From positions 186,001 through 250,000 of the forward strand of contig WIUZ02000005.1 of NCBI GenBank assembly GCA_015956445.1: a stretch of DNA of 64,000 bases, written 5' to 3'. Of the stretch, positions 33,971 through 44,042 are shown piece by piece. The position numbers and the translations under genes are program-made. This DNA is from Thelephora terrestris (taxonomy: Eukaryota > Basidiomycota > Agaricomycetes > Thelephorales > Thelephoraceae). A model generated the notes under the pieces. It saw only the letters and a program-made list of their open reading frames with translations. It did not search any database and was not told the DNA's origin. How positions within the stretch are numbered: position 1 is the stretch's first letter; every line of letters begins with the position of its first letter.

Positions 33971-35430
33971 ATGACTGCCTCCAATACCGCCTTCACAGTA
34001 TGCTCTGGAATCGGGTTTATCCTCTCGATCATTCCCCTGTGGTGGCATATCCATTCGTGGAAGGTGCTCTTGGGAACAAGCATGTGCATGATTTGGACAG
34101 CACTGGCTTGCCTCGTTTTCTTCGTTGACTCCATTGTTTGGAACGGGAATGTCATAAACTGGGCACCGGTGTGGTGCGATATCGGTACATTTAAATATCC
34201 CCTCAGTCGACTCTCAAGCCTCACAGACATAATTTATAGTCCTTCGTATTCAAGTTGGTTTTGGGGTTGGATTACCTGCTTGCGCTCTTTGCATCATCCG
34301 CCGCATGTACCGCATCACTGTGACAACCACTCCGCATGGGGTGCGTTTTCGAATCACAGCGGGTTCCACAAAATAAATCTTAACTTTCTACAGATACGCC
34401 GTGAGACGATCACCGAGCTGTTGATCACGGTTGGGATTCCCCTGTTGGAGATGGTAATGCGTGAGCGATTCTTTTGCTTTTCCCGCCACAAAATCGGCCC
34501 AGCTGAGCTCGCTTCGCGTTACAGAATACGTTGCTGCTGGGCATAGGTTCGACATCATCGAGGACTACGGTTGTGCACTAGCCACGTATAACACTCCTCT
34601 TGCTTATGTTCTCGTTCTTTCGTGGCCGCTCATCATAGGGATTATTTCAGCCTGTTACGGGGGTGAGATTTTATCGGGTTTTCTTCCCTGTTAGCGCTGA
34701 CCCGGAACTCCTACACCCAGCGCTCACAATCCGTGCCTTCTTTCAGAGGCGGAAACAACTGAGAGATCTTGATGCCGATTTCACTCGCAGAAACTATTGG
34801 CGTCTGATCGCCTTGGCCTCCATCGATTACATCTTCACCATCCCCATAGCCAGTTGGACCCTATCATCGGTTAGCTCGAATAGCCGTGTCCACCCATGGA
34901 TTTCCTGGGATGACACCCACTGGGGATATTCCCATGTCATGCAGTACCCCAGGGATCTGTTGCCCCCATATCAAGCCCTTTCGTTGGAGCTCTATAGATG
35001 GACCCCCGTCTTCTGCGCGTTCTCCTTCTTCGCCTTTTTTGGGTTTGCTGAGGAGGCAAGGAAGAACTACCGCCTTCTAGCTTCCACCTTGGCCAAACTT
35101 ATTGGATACACCGCGTTCACCGAGGGCGCGGCCACTACTGGCCCGGGCGTTGATATGTCTCTTCAATTCGCTTCCCGTACCTTTGCCACCCAACAAACTG
35201 AATCGATAATGGGTCCAGATGTATTCTCTGATAAGCCCTCAATCTCGAGCGCCGCCGACGAACGCGACCTCAACCTTCGGCCCCATTCTGCTATGGAACA
35301 GCAGATCTCGTCCAGTTCATCGAGCCCGCGTATTGAGGTGGTTCCGCGAGTTCCAGAGCCCGCTCTCGAAATGCCCGACCCAGTCGTTACAGAGGCTGTT
35401 CACTCGGACGGCGCCGTCGACCAAGTGTGA
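33971..35430 (+). CDS. STE3-type fungal pheromone receptor (7TM GPCR)
   Basis: Five exons (33971-34184, 34240-34340, 34394-34460, 34525-34662, 34721-35430) close into 409 residues. Family landmarks in order are FILSIIPLWWHIHSWKV (TM1), NWAPVWCDI (TM3 start), LPACALCIIRRMYRIT, a loop RRETITELLITVGIP, EDYGCALATYNTPLAYVLV, FTRRNYWRLIALASIDYIF (TM6) and WTPVFCAFSFFAFFGFAEEARKNYR (TM7), with a Ser-rich cytosolic tail. This is the basidiomycete B-type mating receptor class; such genes occur both at the mating-type locus and as non-mating paralogs. No pheromone gene was found nearby, so mating function is not established. Intact frame. Confidence 0.9.
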
Positions 35431-36090
35431 AATCCCCGTTGCGGATTTCCTTGCACGAATGTTTCTACAAGGTTTAGGCACCGTGCGCCCACCACGCTCT
35501 CCCCAACCCCTTATTCGCCCTTTTCACGAACAATCCTTCCATCCAAAACGAAAATCTTCACTCTCCCCTCTCCCCTCTCCCGACAGAGAATGGCCTAACA
35601 CCCTGACTTCCCATTAAATTCTTACAAAATTTGTCTTGCATACCACCTTGGGCATCGGAAGACTAATTTTTTTTGCAACGCCGTTTATTTATCTCATGCT
35701 GTTCGATGATTCCCTCATGCTCTTGTTTTAGGTTGTCTTCCCTTGGGTCTCCTGTCCTTCGAGTTCCATCCCTCAATTCTGTTCTGTAGTCTCTAGCCCG
35801 ATGCTCGCCCCAGTGCATCTTCCAGAGATTTACCGCTTCATACGCACCGCACTAGTTACTTGTCACTTGGAAGTGTATACGCTTAGTGTATACACGTAGA
35901 TAGGAGTGGTAATGACGTCGGTTCTTTCGTGTGACTCCAAAGTGAGTTTCGAGTGGAGACCGTACTGCCGTAGAGTGGTCCACGCTCGAGGTCAAGAGGA
36001 AGACGCCGGGAAGACGCCGGGAAGGTTTAGGAGAAGGCTCGAAGCCGTCTGCGTGAAGATTTTCTATTTCAATCAGTGACAACCCCTGAG
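35431..36090. other. Intergenic region
   Basis: Receptor 3' UTR and spacer. I see no gene; a direct 12-bp repeat (AAGACGCCGGGA) occurs near 36001-36025. Confidence 0.4.
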
Positions 36091-36310
36091 GATGGATACC
36101 CCCACGCCCGGCGACAAAACTAGGACTGATGCTGCTCCCGTCTCATTAATTTGGGAAAGAGTAGGACCGACACTCCTTTCGAGGCCTAGGGAGAGGGTGA
36201 GATCTTTCCTTTACTGACAGCGGTACTTATATTGCGGAGCAGTTGTGATTCAATTCATACTCTTCCTACATAATAGACACGTACGCTTGTCGTCCCCTTA
36301 GAACATTACC
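36091..36310 (+). pseudogene. Remnant of calnexin last exon and 3' UTR
   Basis: Matches calnexin exon 7 and its 3' flank (31152-31370), including GGGCTGATGCTGCTCCCGTC-like and CATACTCTTCCTA blocks, but without an open frame or the rest of the gene. It is part of the duplicated block. Confidence 0.8.
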
Positions 36311-37344
36311 CTAATTGACGACATCGAGAACCTTCTTGGGATTCCAACCAGGGAAGAGGTCGTTGTCGAGTGGTTTCTCCACCTCCCCTCCACCCATGTC
36401 CAAATCATACCAGAACATGGAATATATATCACCACCGGCTGCCTTTTCTGCTAGAACTTCTCTGGGGATACGCGTGACTTCGACCTTCTTGCCTGTTTTC
36501 TCCTCGTACGCTGCGACCATCTCGTTGAACGTCTAGAGGGAAAGGTTCTATCGGCGACATCGTCGTTCACGACCGAAGGCTACTTACGATATTATCCCCT
36601 TCTATGCGGAAAGACTTTCCGGAAAGCTCGGAAGTGGTAAGATGAGTAAGAACGTGAGACAAGAATCGGGCGGCGTCTTTGCGTGTGGTCCAGGAAATTT
36701 TGGAGTCTCCAACACCGTTGACAGTGGCCTTTGCGTTCGCCAGGTCCCATCCTGCGTTCCTAAGAAGAAGAAGAAAACTTGTGTGAACGAACCTACCCCG
36801 GCTGTCAGGGAAACTTGGACTTACTTGGTAAGTAGATGCTCAGGCCAGCCCCCGCAGATAACTCTGGTATAGGGGAAACCGAATTCCTCGAACCACTTGT
36901 TTATGTTGATCTTAGGTGCCCAGATGCCCGTCGTGCTGATGTCCATGGGGACACCGTAATCGGTGGTAACGAACAGTTTGACTCCAGCAGTCTTAGCGAC
37001 CTTCACCAGGTCCTTCTGCTTCTCAAGTGCGTTGAAGTTAAGGGCGGTGACGACGACGTCGACGCCTTCCATCGCAGGAAGAAAGGTGGTCTCGTCCGAG
37101 TAGTCGACCACCACGAGCTCTCCGCCCCTCGAAAACCACTCAGGGTGTGACTCTGCTATGACATCCTGGGAAAATTAAGTTGTGAAAACCGTCGGCGTGG
37201 GTGAGTGACAGTGAGGCTCACTGAGCGGGAAGCAATCTTGACGGTGGAGATCGCACCGTTCTCCTTCAACTTGAGCAACTCGTCGACGACGAAGGATCCG
37301 ATGTTTCCAGTACCGAAGATGACGAAGCTTGTGTGAGTAGACAT
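36311..37344 (-). CDS. NmrA-like / isoflavone-reductase-like NAD(P)-binding protein
   Basis: Four exons (37222-37344, 36825-37165, 36588-36759, 36311-36532) give 285 residues in one frame. The Rossmann glycine motif FGTGNIGSF lies at residues 9-17. VVVDYSDETTFLPAMEGVDVV is the typical second-strand region; then come FVTTDYGVPMD, GFPYTRVICGGW, AGWDLANAKATVNGVGD and a C-terminal TFNEMVAAYEEKTGKKVEVTRI that occurs throughout this reductase family. Enzymes of the group reduce or sense NAD(P)-bound small molecules; the substrate is unknown. A decayed copy with the same 3' structure lies at 31372-31880. Confidence 0.82.
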
Positions 37345-38565
37345 TCTGGTTCTGTGATATGGGGAATGTTCTTCAGAATCGCTGTCAATTTATACACTGG
37401 GACTCGTAAGCCCCTGGACATTGACAAATGATTGGTGAACTGCATCGCGAGTGGGGCGTACCCCACTGAGCCCGCAGTGATTAGTGGCTGAGGAGGAGTG
37501 GGTACTGGAAGTCCCCACTCCGCTCAGAGTCAAAACCATCGCGTGATTTTGCGCAGTGGCGTTGAGATCCCAAACCGGGGTGAACATAGGATTTCCTCCC
37601 GGTGAATGTAGGCCTTCGATCCAGGACGGGTAACACCATACAGGAGCCCAAGACTCTGCGTAAGACTCGGTTTGTTGAGGGCTAACTTCAACGTCTTAGT
37701 CAGCTGTATCCTCAGCGTCATGGTGCCACCGAACGGATAGGGATACCCACTGAGCATTTGAAAGGAAAACAAAACACACCTCGGTAGGTGTTCGAGTGGG
37801 TGAAATGCGTCGACGGGTTCCCTCACGGGGCGCAACAAAGTTGTTTGAACCACGAGGCCCGGTTTGGTCTCTCTCTTGCACCCTCCGTCCCGTCTATGCT
37901 GCGTCTAACTGCAGGGGTCGAACTCATGTTATTATAGACGGAAGTATCAAGATCTGATGGTCCTAACCCTCACAACCTCAAATGTATGCGCGACTCCGTC
38001 AATGAGATCACATCGCCCGGCAGAAAGGAAGGACTCCAAATGTCCCTCATTCGTCGAAATGCAAGTGTCGGACCAGGTCCTTTCCAAACCCGCTCTCATG
38101 GCCGAGTCGTCGAGCTTCGGAAGATTCCGATCGATGATCGAATACCTTCGCGTCTCGCGTGAGAGACTCTGCTCCGCAAAACCGGGCTTACACCCTGTTA
38201 CACCGAACCTGCAGCCGTACGGCTTCGTACGGCCAACACCTGACTGAACAAACATCAAAACGCCATCTCTCGTAGTAACACCGGTGAAATTTAGCTCTGG
38301 CGGGAAGAAATTGCATGGCGGTACCTTTCTGGCTCTGGTCGTGGACGATCAGCGCGCACATAGCTACCATTGTCAGCAGTAAGGGGCGTCCAACATCGAA
38401 ATTGAAGGTTCAGGGTCACTTGTCATGATATTGTCACTCCCATCTGCGAGGCCATTGATTGCATCAGGGCCTTTTCGACGCTGAGGTGCAAGAGCGGATG
38501 CGACGAGATTTTGACTGGGATTTGCGAATGACATGGGAGCGGTCGAGTGGGGCGCGAAGGGCTAT
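37345..38565. other. Intergenic region with repeated upstream sequence
   Basis: No complete gene. A minus-strand stretch at about 38230-38425 resembles 44940-45130 (same relative position upstream of a DUF6533-like gene), so the duplicated units extend several hundred bp upstream of their start codons. Confidence 0.45.
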
Positions 38566-38580
38566 GGGTTCTTAAGCTGG
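38566..38580 (+). promoter_or_regulatory. Conserved GGTTCTTAAGCTGG promoter motif, copy A
   Basis: The motif ends 48 bp before the start codon of paralog A; the same string lies before paralogs B and C at nearly the same distance. Confidence 0.5.
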
Positions 38581-38628
38581 CCTTTGTGGGCGTCCATATC
38601 ACCCATTCCCCCGCGACCCCAGCTCCTC

Positions 38629-40413
38629 ATGTCCTCTGCATTAGATTCTATCATCCAACTTGGGCAAGACATGTGAGTCCCATCTTACGTGGGTCTCTTA
38701 TCAATCGCTAAAGCGGAAGGGTGTACTAGTATGGCACATAAGGTACCCCGCCTCGAAACCGCACTGCATTAGTGAGGCTAATGATGTTTTACTTACTCAG
38801 ATCTATGCATTAAGTGCCGGCACGGTCCTTTTTTACGACTATTTTTTGACGCTTCCGGACGAGGTCTGTCAAGAGTTCCCTTCGAGCACTTGCAAATTCA
38901 TCACTGAGACGATTCGCTCTTGGAGGTTAATTACGTCTGGCCTGAAAGAAAAAGATGGAGTGCGCACGCCGCTTGAATTCGTCATTCCTTCGCTGAGCTT
39001 TGGGCAGCGTTTTGGGTTTTCATGCTCGTGCGTCCGACCTCCTTCGGAAGTCATCATCTTCTGACTTGCGGTTTCAGAACAGGTACTTTCCGATGACCTG
39101 GCAGTTCTGGCGGTTCGTTGGTGAGTGCTTGATTTTGCCACCCTCGCTCCGGGAGTAAATTGAGTGTTGCCCGGGCGCGCCACCAAAATTAGTGTCATAT
39201 GCTCCGCAGTCGCGACTTGTCACGGAGGTTAGATTCATCCAATCGACCCCACCGCATTAAACTCTTGCTCACAGCAGGGATATGATATCAATCGTCTAGA
39301 TGTACGAATCTCAATTGATGGGTGTTATATGTCGCCACCTTTCTCACTCGTGGAAACAGCTGTGACAGAACGTCGTTTTACGCCCTTGTTGTGCTCGTCG
39401 TTTGCACCCTCCTAGCCCAAACGGTGCTAACCGCCAAGTTGAGAATTCACTTTGCTGTCCGGTAGTTCTGAGTTGATTCTTGTTGTCGCAGAATATACGC
39501 CCTGACGATGAAAAACGTCCAGATCGCGACTGTGTTCGCGCTCATCACCGTCGTTCAGCTTGTATTTGGGATATACATAACGATTATCACAGCAAAGAGA
39601 GGAGGTGAGGTCAGGTACTTAGACCAAGGGGGCCATACTCACTCAGGACGCCGACGTGTTCCACTGCAATTTTTCTTGTGTAGCGCAAATACTGCCGCCG
39701 ATACCCCTCGACGCGTACCGCCTGTGCATATACACCCAGAATCAAAAAGCAACAGAGGTCGCCTACCCAAGTCTCTCCCTGTTCTATGGTGTGTTGAGGT
39801 CATCACAAGTCTTGACAGGATCGGTGATGTGTGTGCCCCAGATGCCCTCGCGTTCGTGGTGATCATTTTCCAAGCAAGAAGGTCGAGAGTGCCGGGGCTC
39901 AAGGTTTCGAACATTTTGAATACTATCGCGGAGGATTCGACGCGCTATTTCATCGTTATATTCACCTCCCATTTCGTACTCGTGATGACTCTGAATCTCG
40001 GACGGGTAAGTGCGACCGTTTATGATATCTCTGGATTGCAACCAATGAAGTCCACTGTAGGTAACGATCCAAAATCTTCCGGGCACGTAAGTCGTCTGCG
40101 TTTTATCTTGAACACACAGCACCCTCATCACGCTTTTCTTTGCAATGATCAGGGGAATTCTAGTGTGAGTCTTGCATCTGGTTCGCGCGTCTCTCGTTCA
40201 AATGACCGATGTGACGGTTTCAGGTATCTTCCCCTCATGATCTCGCGGATAATGCTCTCGTTGAAGAAAGCCGCGGATTCGACGCGGACCCCTTGGTCGC
40301 TTACGCAAGACACGCGGAACGGCCACGCTGTTCGGAGCGGTTTAGTGTTCGGGCGCCCTCCAATTGGAGATGAAGACACCGAGATATCGCTTGACACGTT
40401 CCAGGAGCCGTAG
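38629..40413 (+). CDS. DUF6533-like multi-pass membrane protein, paralog A
   Basis: Exons 38629-38672, 38730-38742 (13-nt micro-exon), 38801-38863, 38926-38959, 39008-39027 and 39078-39120 join to MSSALDSIIQLGQD..LSAGTVLFYDYFLTLPDE..NRYFPMTWQFW, the N-terminal signature of the basidiomycete DUF6533 family. Later exons code LLAQTVLTAKIYALTMKN, PPIPLDAYRLCIYT, DALAFVVIIFQARRS, FIVIFTSHFVLVMTLNLGR and the tail YLPLMISRIMLSLKKAAD ending in LDTFQEP. About seven membrane helices; role unknown. The stretch 39121-39370 could not be resolved into a single in-frame splice model: the most natural reading of the small exon near 39300 has TAG where the paralogs have CAG, so the gene may be damaged. Confidence 0.6.
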
Positions 40414-40611
40414 ACCGCAATTTCCGGTTGAGGTCAGCTGAAGTGTCATGGGGGGTACATTTAAATTATGACTGAGGATGTTTCCTGATGATCATTGTGT
40501 ATTTCAGGGAGTCTCGAGCGTGACTTCCAGTCGAGGGGAAGCGTACGTGCACCAGCACGTTACGTAGTAATTTTGTTATTTGACGTTCAGTTCGACTCCG
40601 CCTGAGCGACT

Positions 40612-40780
40612 CGATGGTTCCACGGATAATACTCTCGTTGAAGAAAGCGGCGGGTCCCTCACATGAAACGACGAATTGTAACATTTTTCTGGATGTTTTA
40701 GTGTTCAGCGAGCAGTCCAGGAGACGTGCCACGGATGACGTCGCCTCGGTCATGACCGGGGAACTTCACGATCATAACTG
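40612..40780 (+). pseudogene. Remnant 3' end of a DUF6533-like gene
   Basis: Codes IILSLKKAAG and a shifted tail, matching the MISRIMLSLKKAAD region of the three paralogs. No upstream exons adjoin it. It sits between two copies of the downstream flanking sequence (about 40500-40600 and 40845-40935). Confidence 0.65.
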
Positions 40781-40844
40781 AGACCGTTTCCTGAGGCGTA
40801 TGCAGTGTAACAAAGGGAAAGGTTTGAGGAAGAGCCGAAGGTAT

Positions 40845-41421
40845 ACTCTACTCAACTGAGAATGTGCACCGGCGATTCGTGTAGAGGTTTTTTATTCGAT
40901 GTCCAGCTCGACTCCGCCCAGCAGTAGGCCCTCCTTCAGCGAGATTCTAGATGTTTATCCTCAGGCGTAGGTATGTGAACGTCCCTGCTGAAGATGATAA
41001 TACAAGAGGATCTGAATTGGCACCAGACGCCACATCCGTCTGATACAAGGAGGTAGTCCTGGAGGCAAAGAAGGAATGGTAATGGTTCGAACTCAGCTAG
41101 AGCCTCACTGCACTTTGTTTCGGTGGGCATGGTGCCCACTAGGTGCGGTAGTCGAGGTGCGGCTCCAATCCACACACTCTTGTGTTGTGATGTTCGGGAG
41201 AGTCGTTCGGCCACCTGGAGTCGAAGGATAGCCCAGGGCAAAGTCGAGTTGGACATGGAGAATCAGGTTTCCACATACTGTGCTGGTGCACGCTTTCCAT
41301 TGACTACAAATATATACATTCGAGACTCCTCCAAATAAATACCTTGAAAAAACAACCTCAGTTGTGATTACGCTACACAATTACCCATGACCATTCAGCC
41401 CACTTTGTGCCGGATTGCGGT
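40845..41421. repeat. Downstream flank shared by the DUF6533-like genes, inverted copy
   Basis: A stretch near 41160-41205 is the reverse complement of 47425-47465 downstream of paralog C, and 40845-40935 repeats the flank downstream of paralog A. It shows that duplication units include several hundred bp beyond the stop codon. Confidence 0.55.
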
Positions 41422-43211
41422 CTACGCCTCACAGAAGGTGTCAAGCGGTATCGCGTTGTCTTCCTCCCTGGTCGTGGCACCCCTTCGGGAAGGGGGGCTG
41501 AATATTATACCAGTTCCAAAAGATTTACCTCCCGTCGTCGCTTGCACGAGGGACCAACTTGATTGTGATGAATCAGCGGCTTTCTTCAATGAAAGCATTA
41601 TCCGCGAAGTCATCAGGGGGAGGTACCTAAAGCCGTCTGTCGGTCACCCAGAGAAGGGCCGAGCGCCATACGTGAGACTCACACAAGCACTCCACTAAAG
41701 ATGAAAATGGAAGCCATGATGAGGGTAGAGTGTTCGAGGCAGGGTGGGGATTACTTACCCGCCTGGAAGGAGTTGTATCGTTACCTATGGGTTCAAGCAG
41801 CGGAAGGCATCAGTCGCGGTCCAGAGAACTGAGAAAAGGCCACACTTGCCCGTCCAAGGTTCAGAGTCATCACGAGTACAAAATGGGAAGTGAAGATGAC
41901 CATGAAGTAACGTGTTGAATCCTCGGCAATTGTATCCAGGATGGTCGAAACCTTGAGCCCCTGCACTCTTGATGTTCTCACCCGGAAAACGATCACCAAG
42001 AATGCGAGGATATCTAGCACGTACATATCATTGATGCTGTCCAAAGTATACAAATCCACAAGAATTCTAACGCACCGTACAAGAGGGATAGGCTTGTATA
42101 CGCGACCTCTGTGCTTCTGTGAATCTGTGTAAATACACACAGGTGGTATGCATCGAAGGGTATCGGCGGTTCGGTCTGAGCTACACGGCCACAATTGCAA
42201 CGGAGCACACATGGGAACTCTGAATGGGTAAAGTTCCCTGAGCTAAGCACCTGACCTCACCTCCTTTCTTCGCCGTAAGGATCGTCATACATAACCCGAG
42301 TACACACTGAGCCACGGTGATGACCGTAAACCCGGTCACGATCATCACGTTTCCCATCGTCACCACGTATATCCTGCGACAACATTTGTGGGAGTCAGCT
42401 CGTGGCTACTGTTCAATGAACTGAACATCAAACCTTGCAGTGAGCACTGTTTGAGCGAGGAGGGTGCAAACAACAAACAAGGCGATGCCGAAAAATGCGG
42501 TTTTTTCGCAGCTGTTTTCGTTAGAACGCGACGAAGGTAATGGAGTCAATTTGCGATACATACATCTGACATGCAATTATTACACCCCTGTTGTGAGCAA
42601 GAGTCCAACGCGGGGCTCGATCGGACATTGCTCACCCTTGTGGTAACCCGCGATTTCGGGGCATATGTAACTGATTTGGCGAGCAAAGGTCAGTATTTTC
42701 CTGGGGTTCGGGTCAAGAACTGACCGGTGATGAGCCAGAACTGCCAGGTCATCGGAAAGTACCTGTTCTGCAATCTTGAGTCAGGGAAGAGAATGACCTC
42801 AGAAAAGATAGCACGCACGATGACGAAAAGCCAAAATGCTGCGTTGATATCAACAGAAGTCTGGATGGTGAGTTTCGAGTGACATGCGTACTCCACCTTT
42901 TTCTTCCAGACCAGGCATATTTAACCTGCAAAGAGGTGCTGTTGATCGCAAGGTGCTTGAAGGGGCAAGCTCGACAAACCTCGTCCGCCAGCGTTAACAG
43001 ATAGTCGTAGAAAAGGATCGCGCAGGAACCTATTGCATAATACTAATCGAACGTTAGCCTCGGTAATGCGGCGGGGACCTGGGGTGGGATACCTTGAATG
43101 CCGTACTAGCACACACTTCCGATTGAGCGATGCCATCGACAGGAGACCCAGGCAAGCCGGGACTCACATATCTTGCCCAAGTTGGATATCGGAGTTCAAA
43201 TCGGAGGGCAT
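41422..43211 (-). CDS. DUF6533-like multi-pass membrane protein, paralog B
   Basis: The start at 43211 gives MPSDLNSDIQLGQD; a 13-nt micro-exon (TACGGCATTCAAG) follows, then YYAIGSCAILFYDYLLTLADE, VKYAWSGRKRW|TFWLFVI|NRYFPMTWQFWLIT, ALFVVCTLLAQTVLTAR, a PPIPFDAYHLCVFTQ exon, DILAFLVIVFRVRTS, YFMVIFTSHFVLVMTLNLGR and a tail ending in PLDTFCEA. One 3' intron begins with GC (GGACGG|GCAAGT) where both paralogs have GT. It lies in opposite orientation to A and C. As in the paralogs, one internal segment (about 42540-42690) has no unique splice solution. Function unknown; about seven membrane helices. Confidence 0.62.
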
Positions 43212-43263
43212 GGAAAGCGGAGGGGAGGTGAGAGCTTGAAGTGAAACGAAAACGACTATCATC

Positions 43264-43277
43264 AGCTTAAGAACTCA
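43264..43277 (-). promoter_or_regulatory. Conserved GTTCTTAAGCTG promoter motif, copy B
   Basis: Lies 53 bp upstream of the start codon of paralog B in the same orientation relative to the gene as copies A and C. Confidence 0.5.
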
Positions 43278-43911
43278 TGCAAGAATTTTATTCTCCACAT
43301 AGTGGACCCCCATTGGCAAAACCGTCCGCCGGCTGCTGCGGTGCTGAAACGGACGTTCGAGGGGGGCCGCGTGCGATCGCCACGGCACCACAGATGCTCG
43401 CGGTGAAATCTGGGTAACCAATATTCAATTGTTAGTAACCTTGCGATTCCTTACCAAAGGGTTATACTTACTGCGATAGGCAACTTGAACTCAGTCCACA
43501 TTGCCATTACCGGGAATGGCTTCAATTGTCGACGAGTGTGAGACATTCAAGTCGCTGATGTGTGGCCGCAGCCCCCCCAAAAAAAATATCCACACAGCCT
43601 TTCACCTCAGCGTTGAATGGTCCATAGCAATGGCAACCACGCGATCAAGAAGTTTTGTGAGTGTGGCTGGCAACTGTAATGAACCTTTTCAGTGGATCGA
43701 TTCTGGGCTTTCGTAGATAACGGTGATATCCAGTAAGGTCTTGGTGAGTAGGGAGGTTGAAACGTCCAACTTGTCTAGCTGTTCGTTTGTCATGGCATTC
43801 AGCAGTCGCGGCTCCATCCGGCCTGATCGTCACTACGACCACTGGTTCTGATGTAGCGGCACGGGGCTCTAGATCTGCTAGGATGATCCTCGTCACTCTT
43901 ACGAATCCCAA
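43278..43911. other. Intergenic region, one doubtful spliced frame
   Basis: On the minus strand a well-formed intron (GTAAGT, TTACTAAC branch, CCCAG) lies at about 43410-43472 between short open stretches. No frame joins them into a recognisable protein, so I do not call a gene. Confidence 0.35.
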
Positions 43912-44042
43912 CGCCGGTAATCCTCACCTGACCACATAACTTTATGGCATCACCATACACTCCCACCCTCAGCTTCCCACCCCTCTCACTGACTTATCTG
44001 ACCTTCAGCTCCGTGATTTTTTTCTGGACCGCCCAGCACGGA
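43912..44042 (-). pseudogene. Remnant 3' end of the PhzF-like gene
   Basis: Nearly identical to 47498-47628 inside the last exon of the PhzF-like gene (shared ACTCCCACCCTCAGCTTCCC block), but without the rest of the gene. Confidence 0.8.

Noticed and set aside
41105-41380. Minus-strand frame of 91 residues downstream of paralog B
   Set aside because: It lies in repeated flanking DNA, and the other copies of the flank do not keep the frame.
43278-43560. Possible two-exon small gene on the minus strand around a good intron
   Set aside because: None of the three phases joins a start codon to the downstream open stretch in a recognisable protein.
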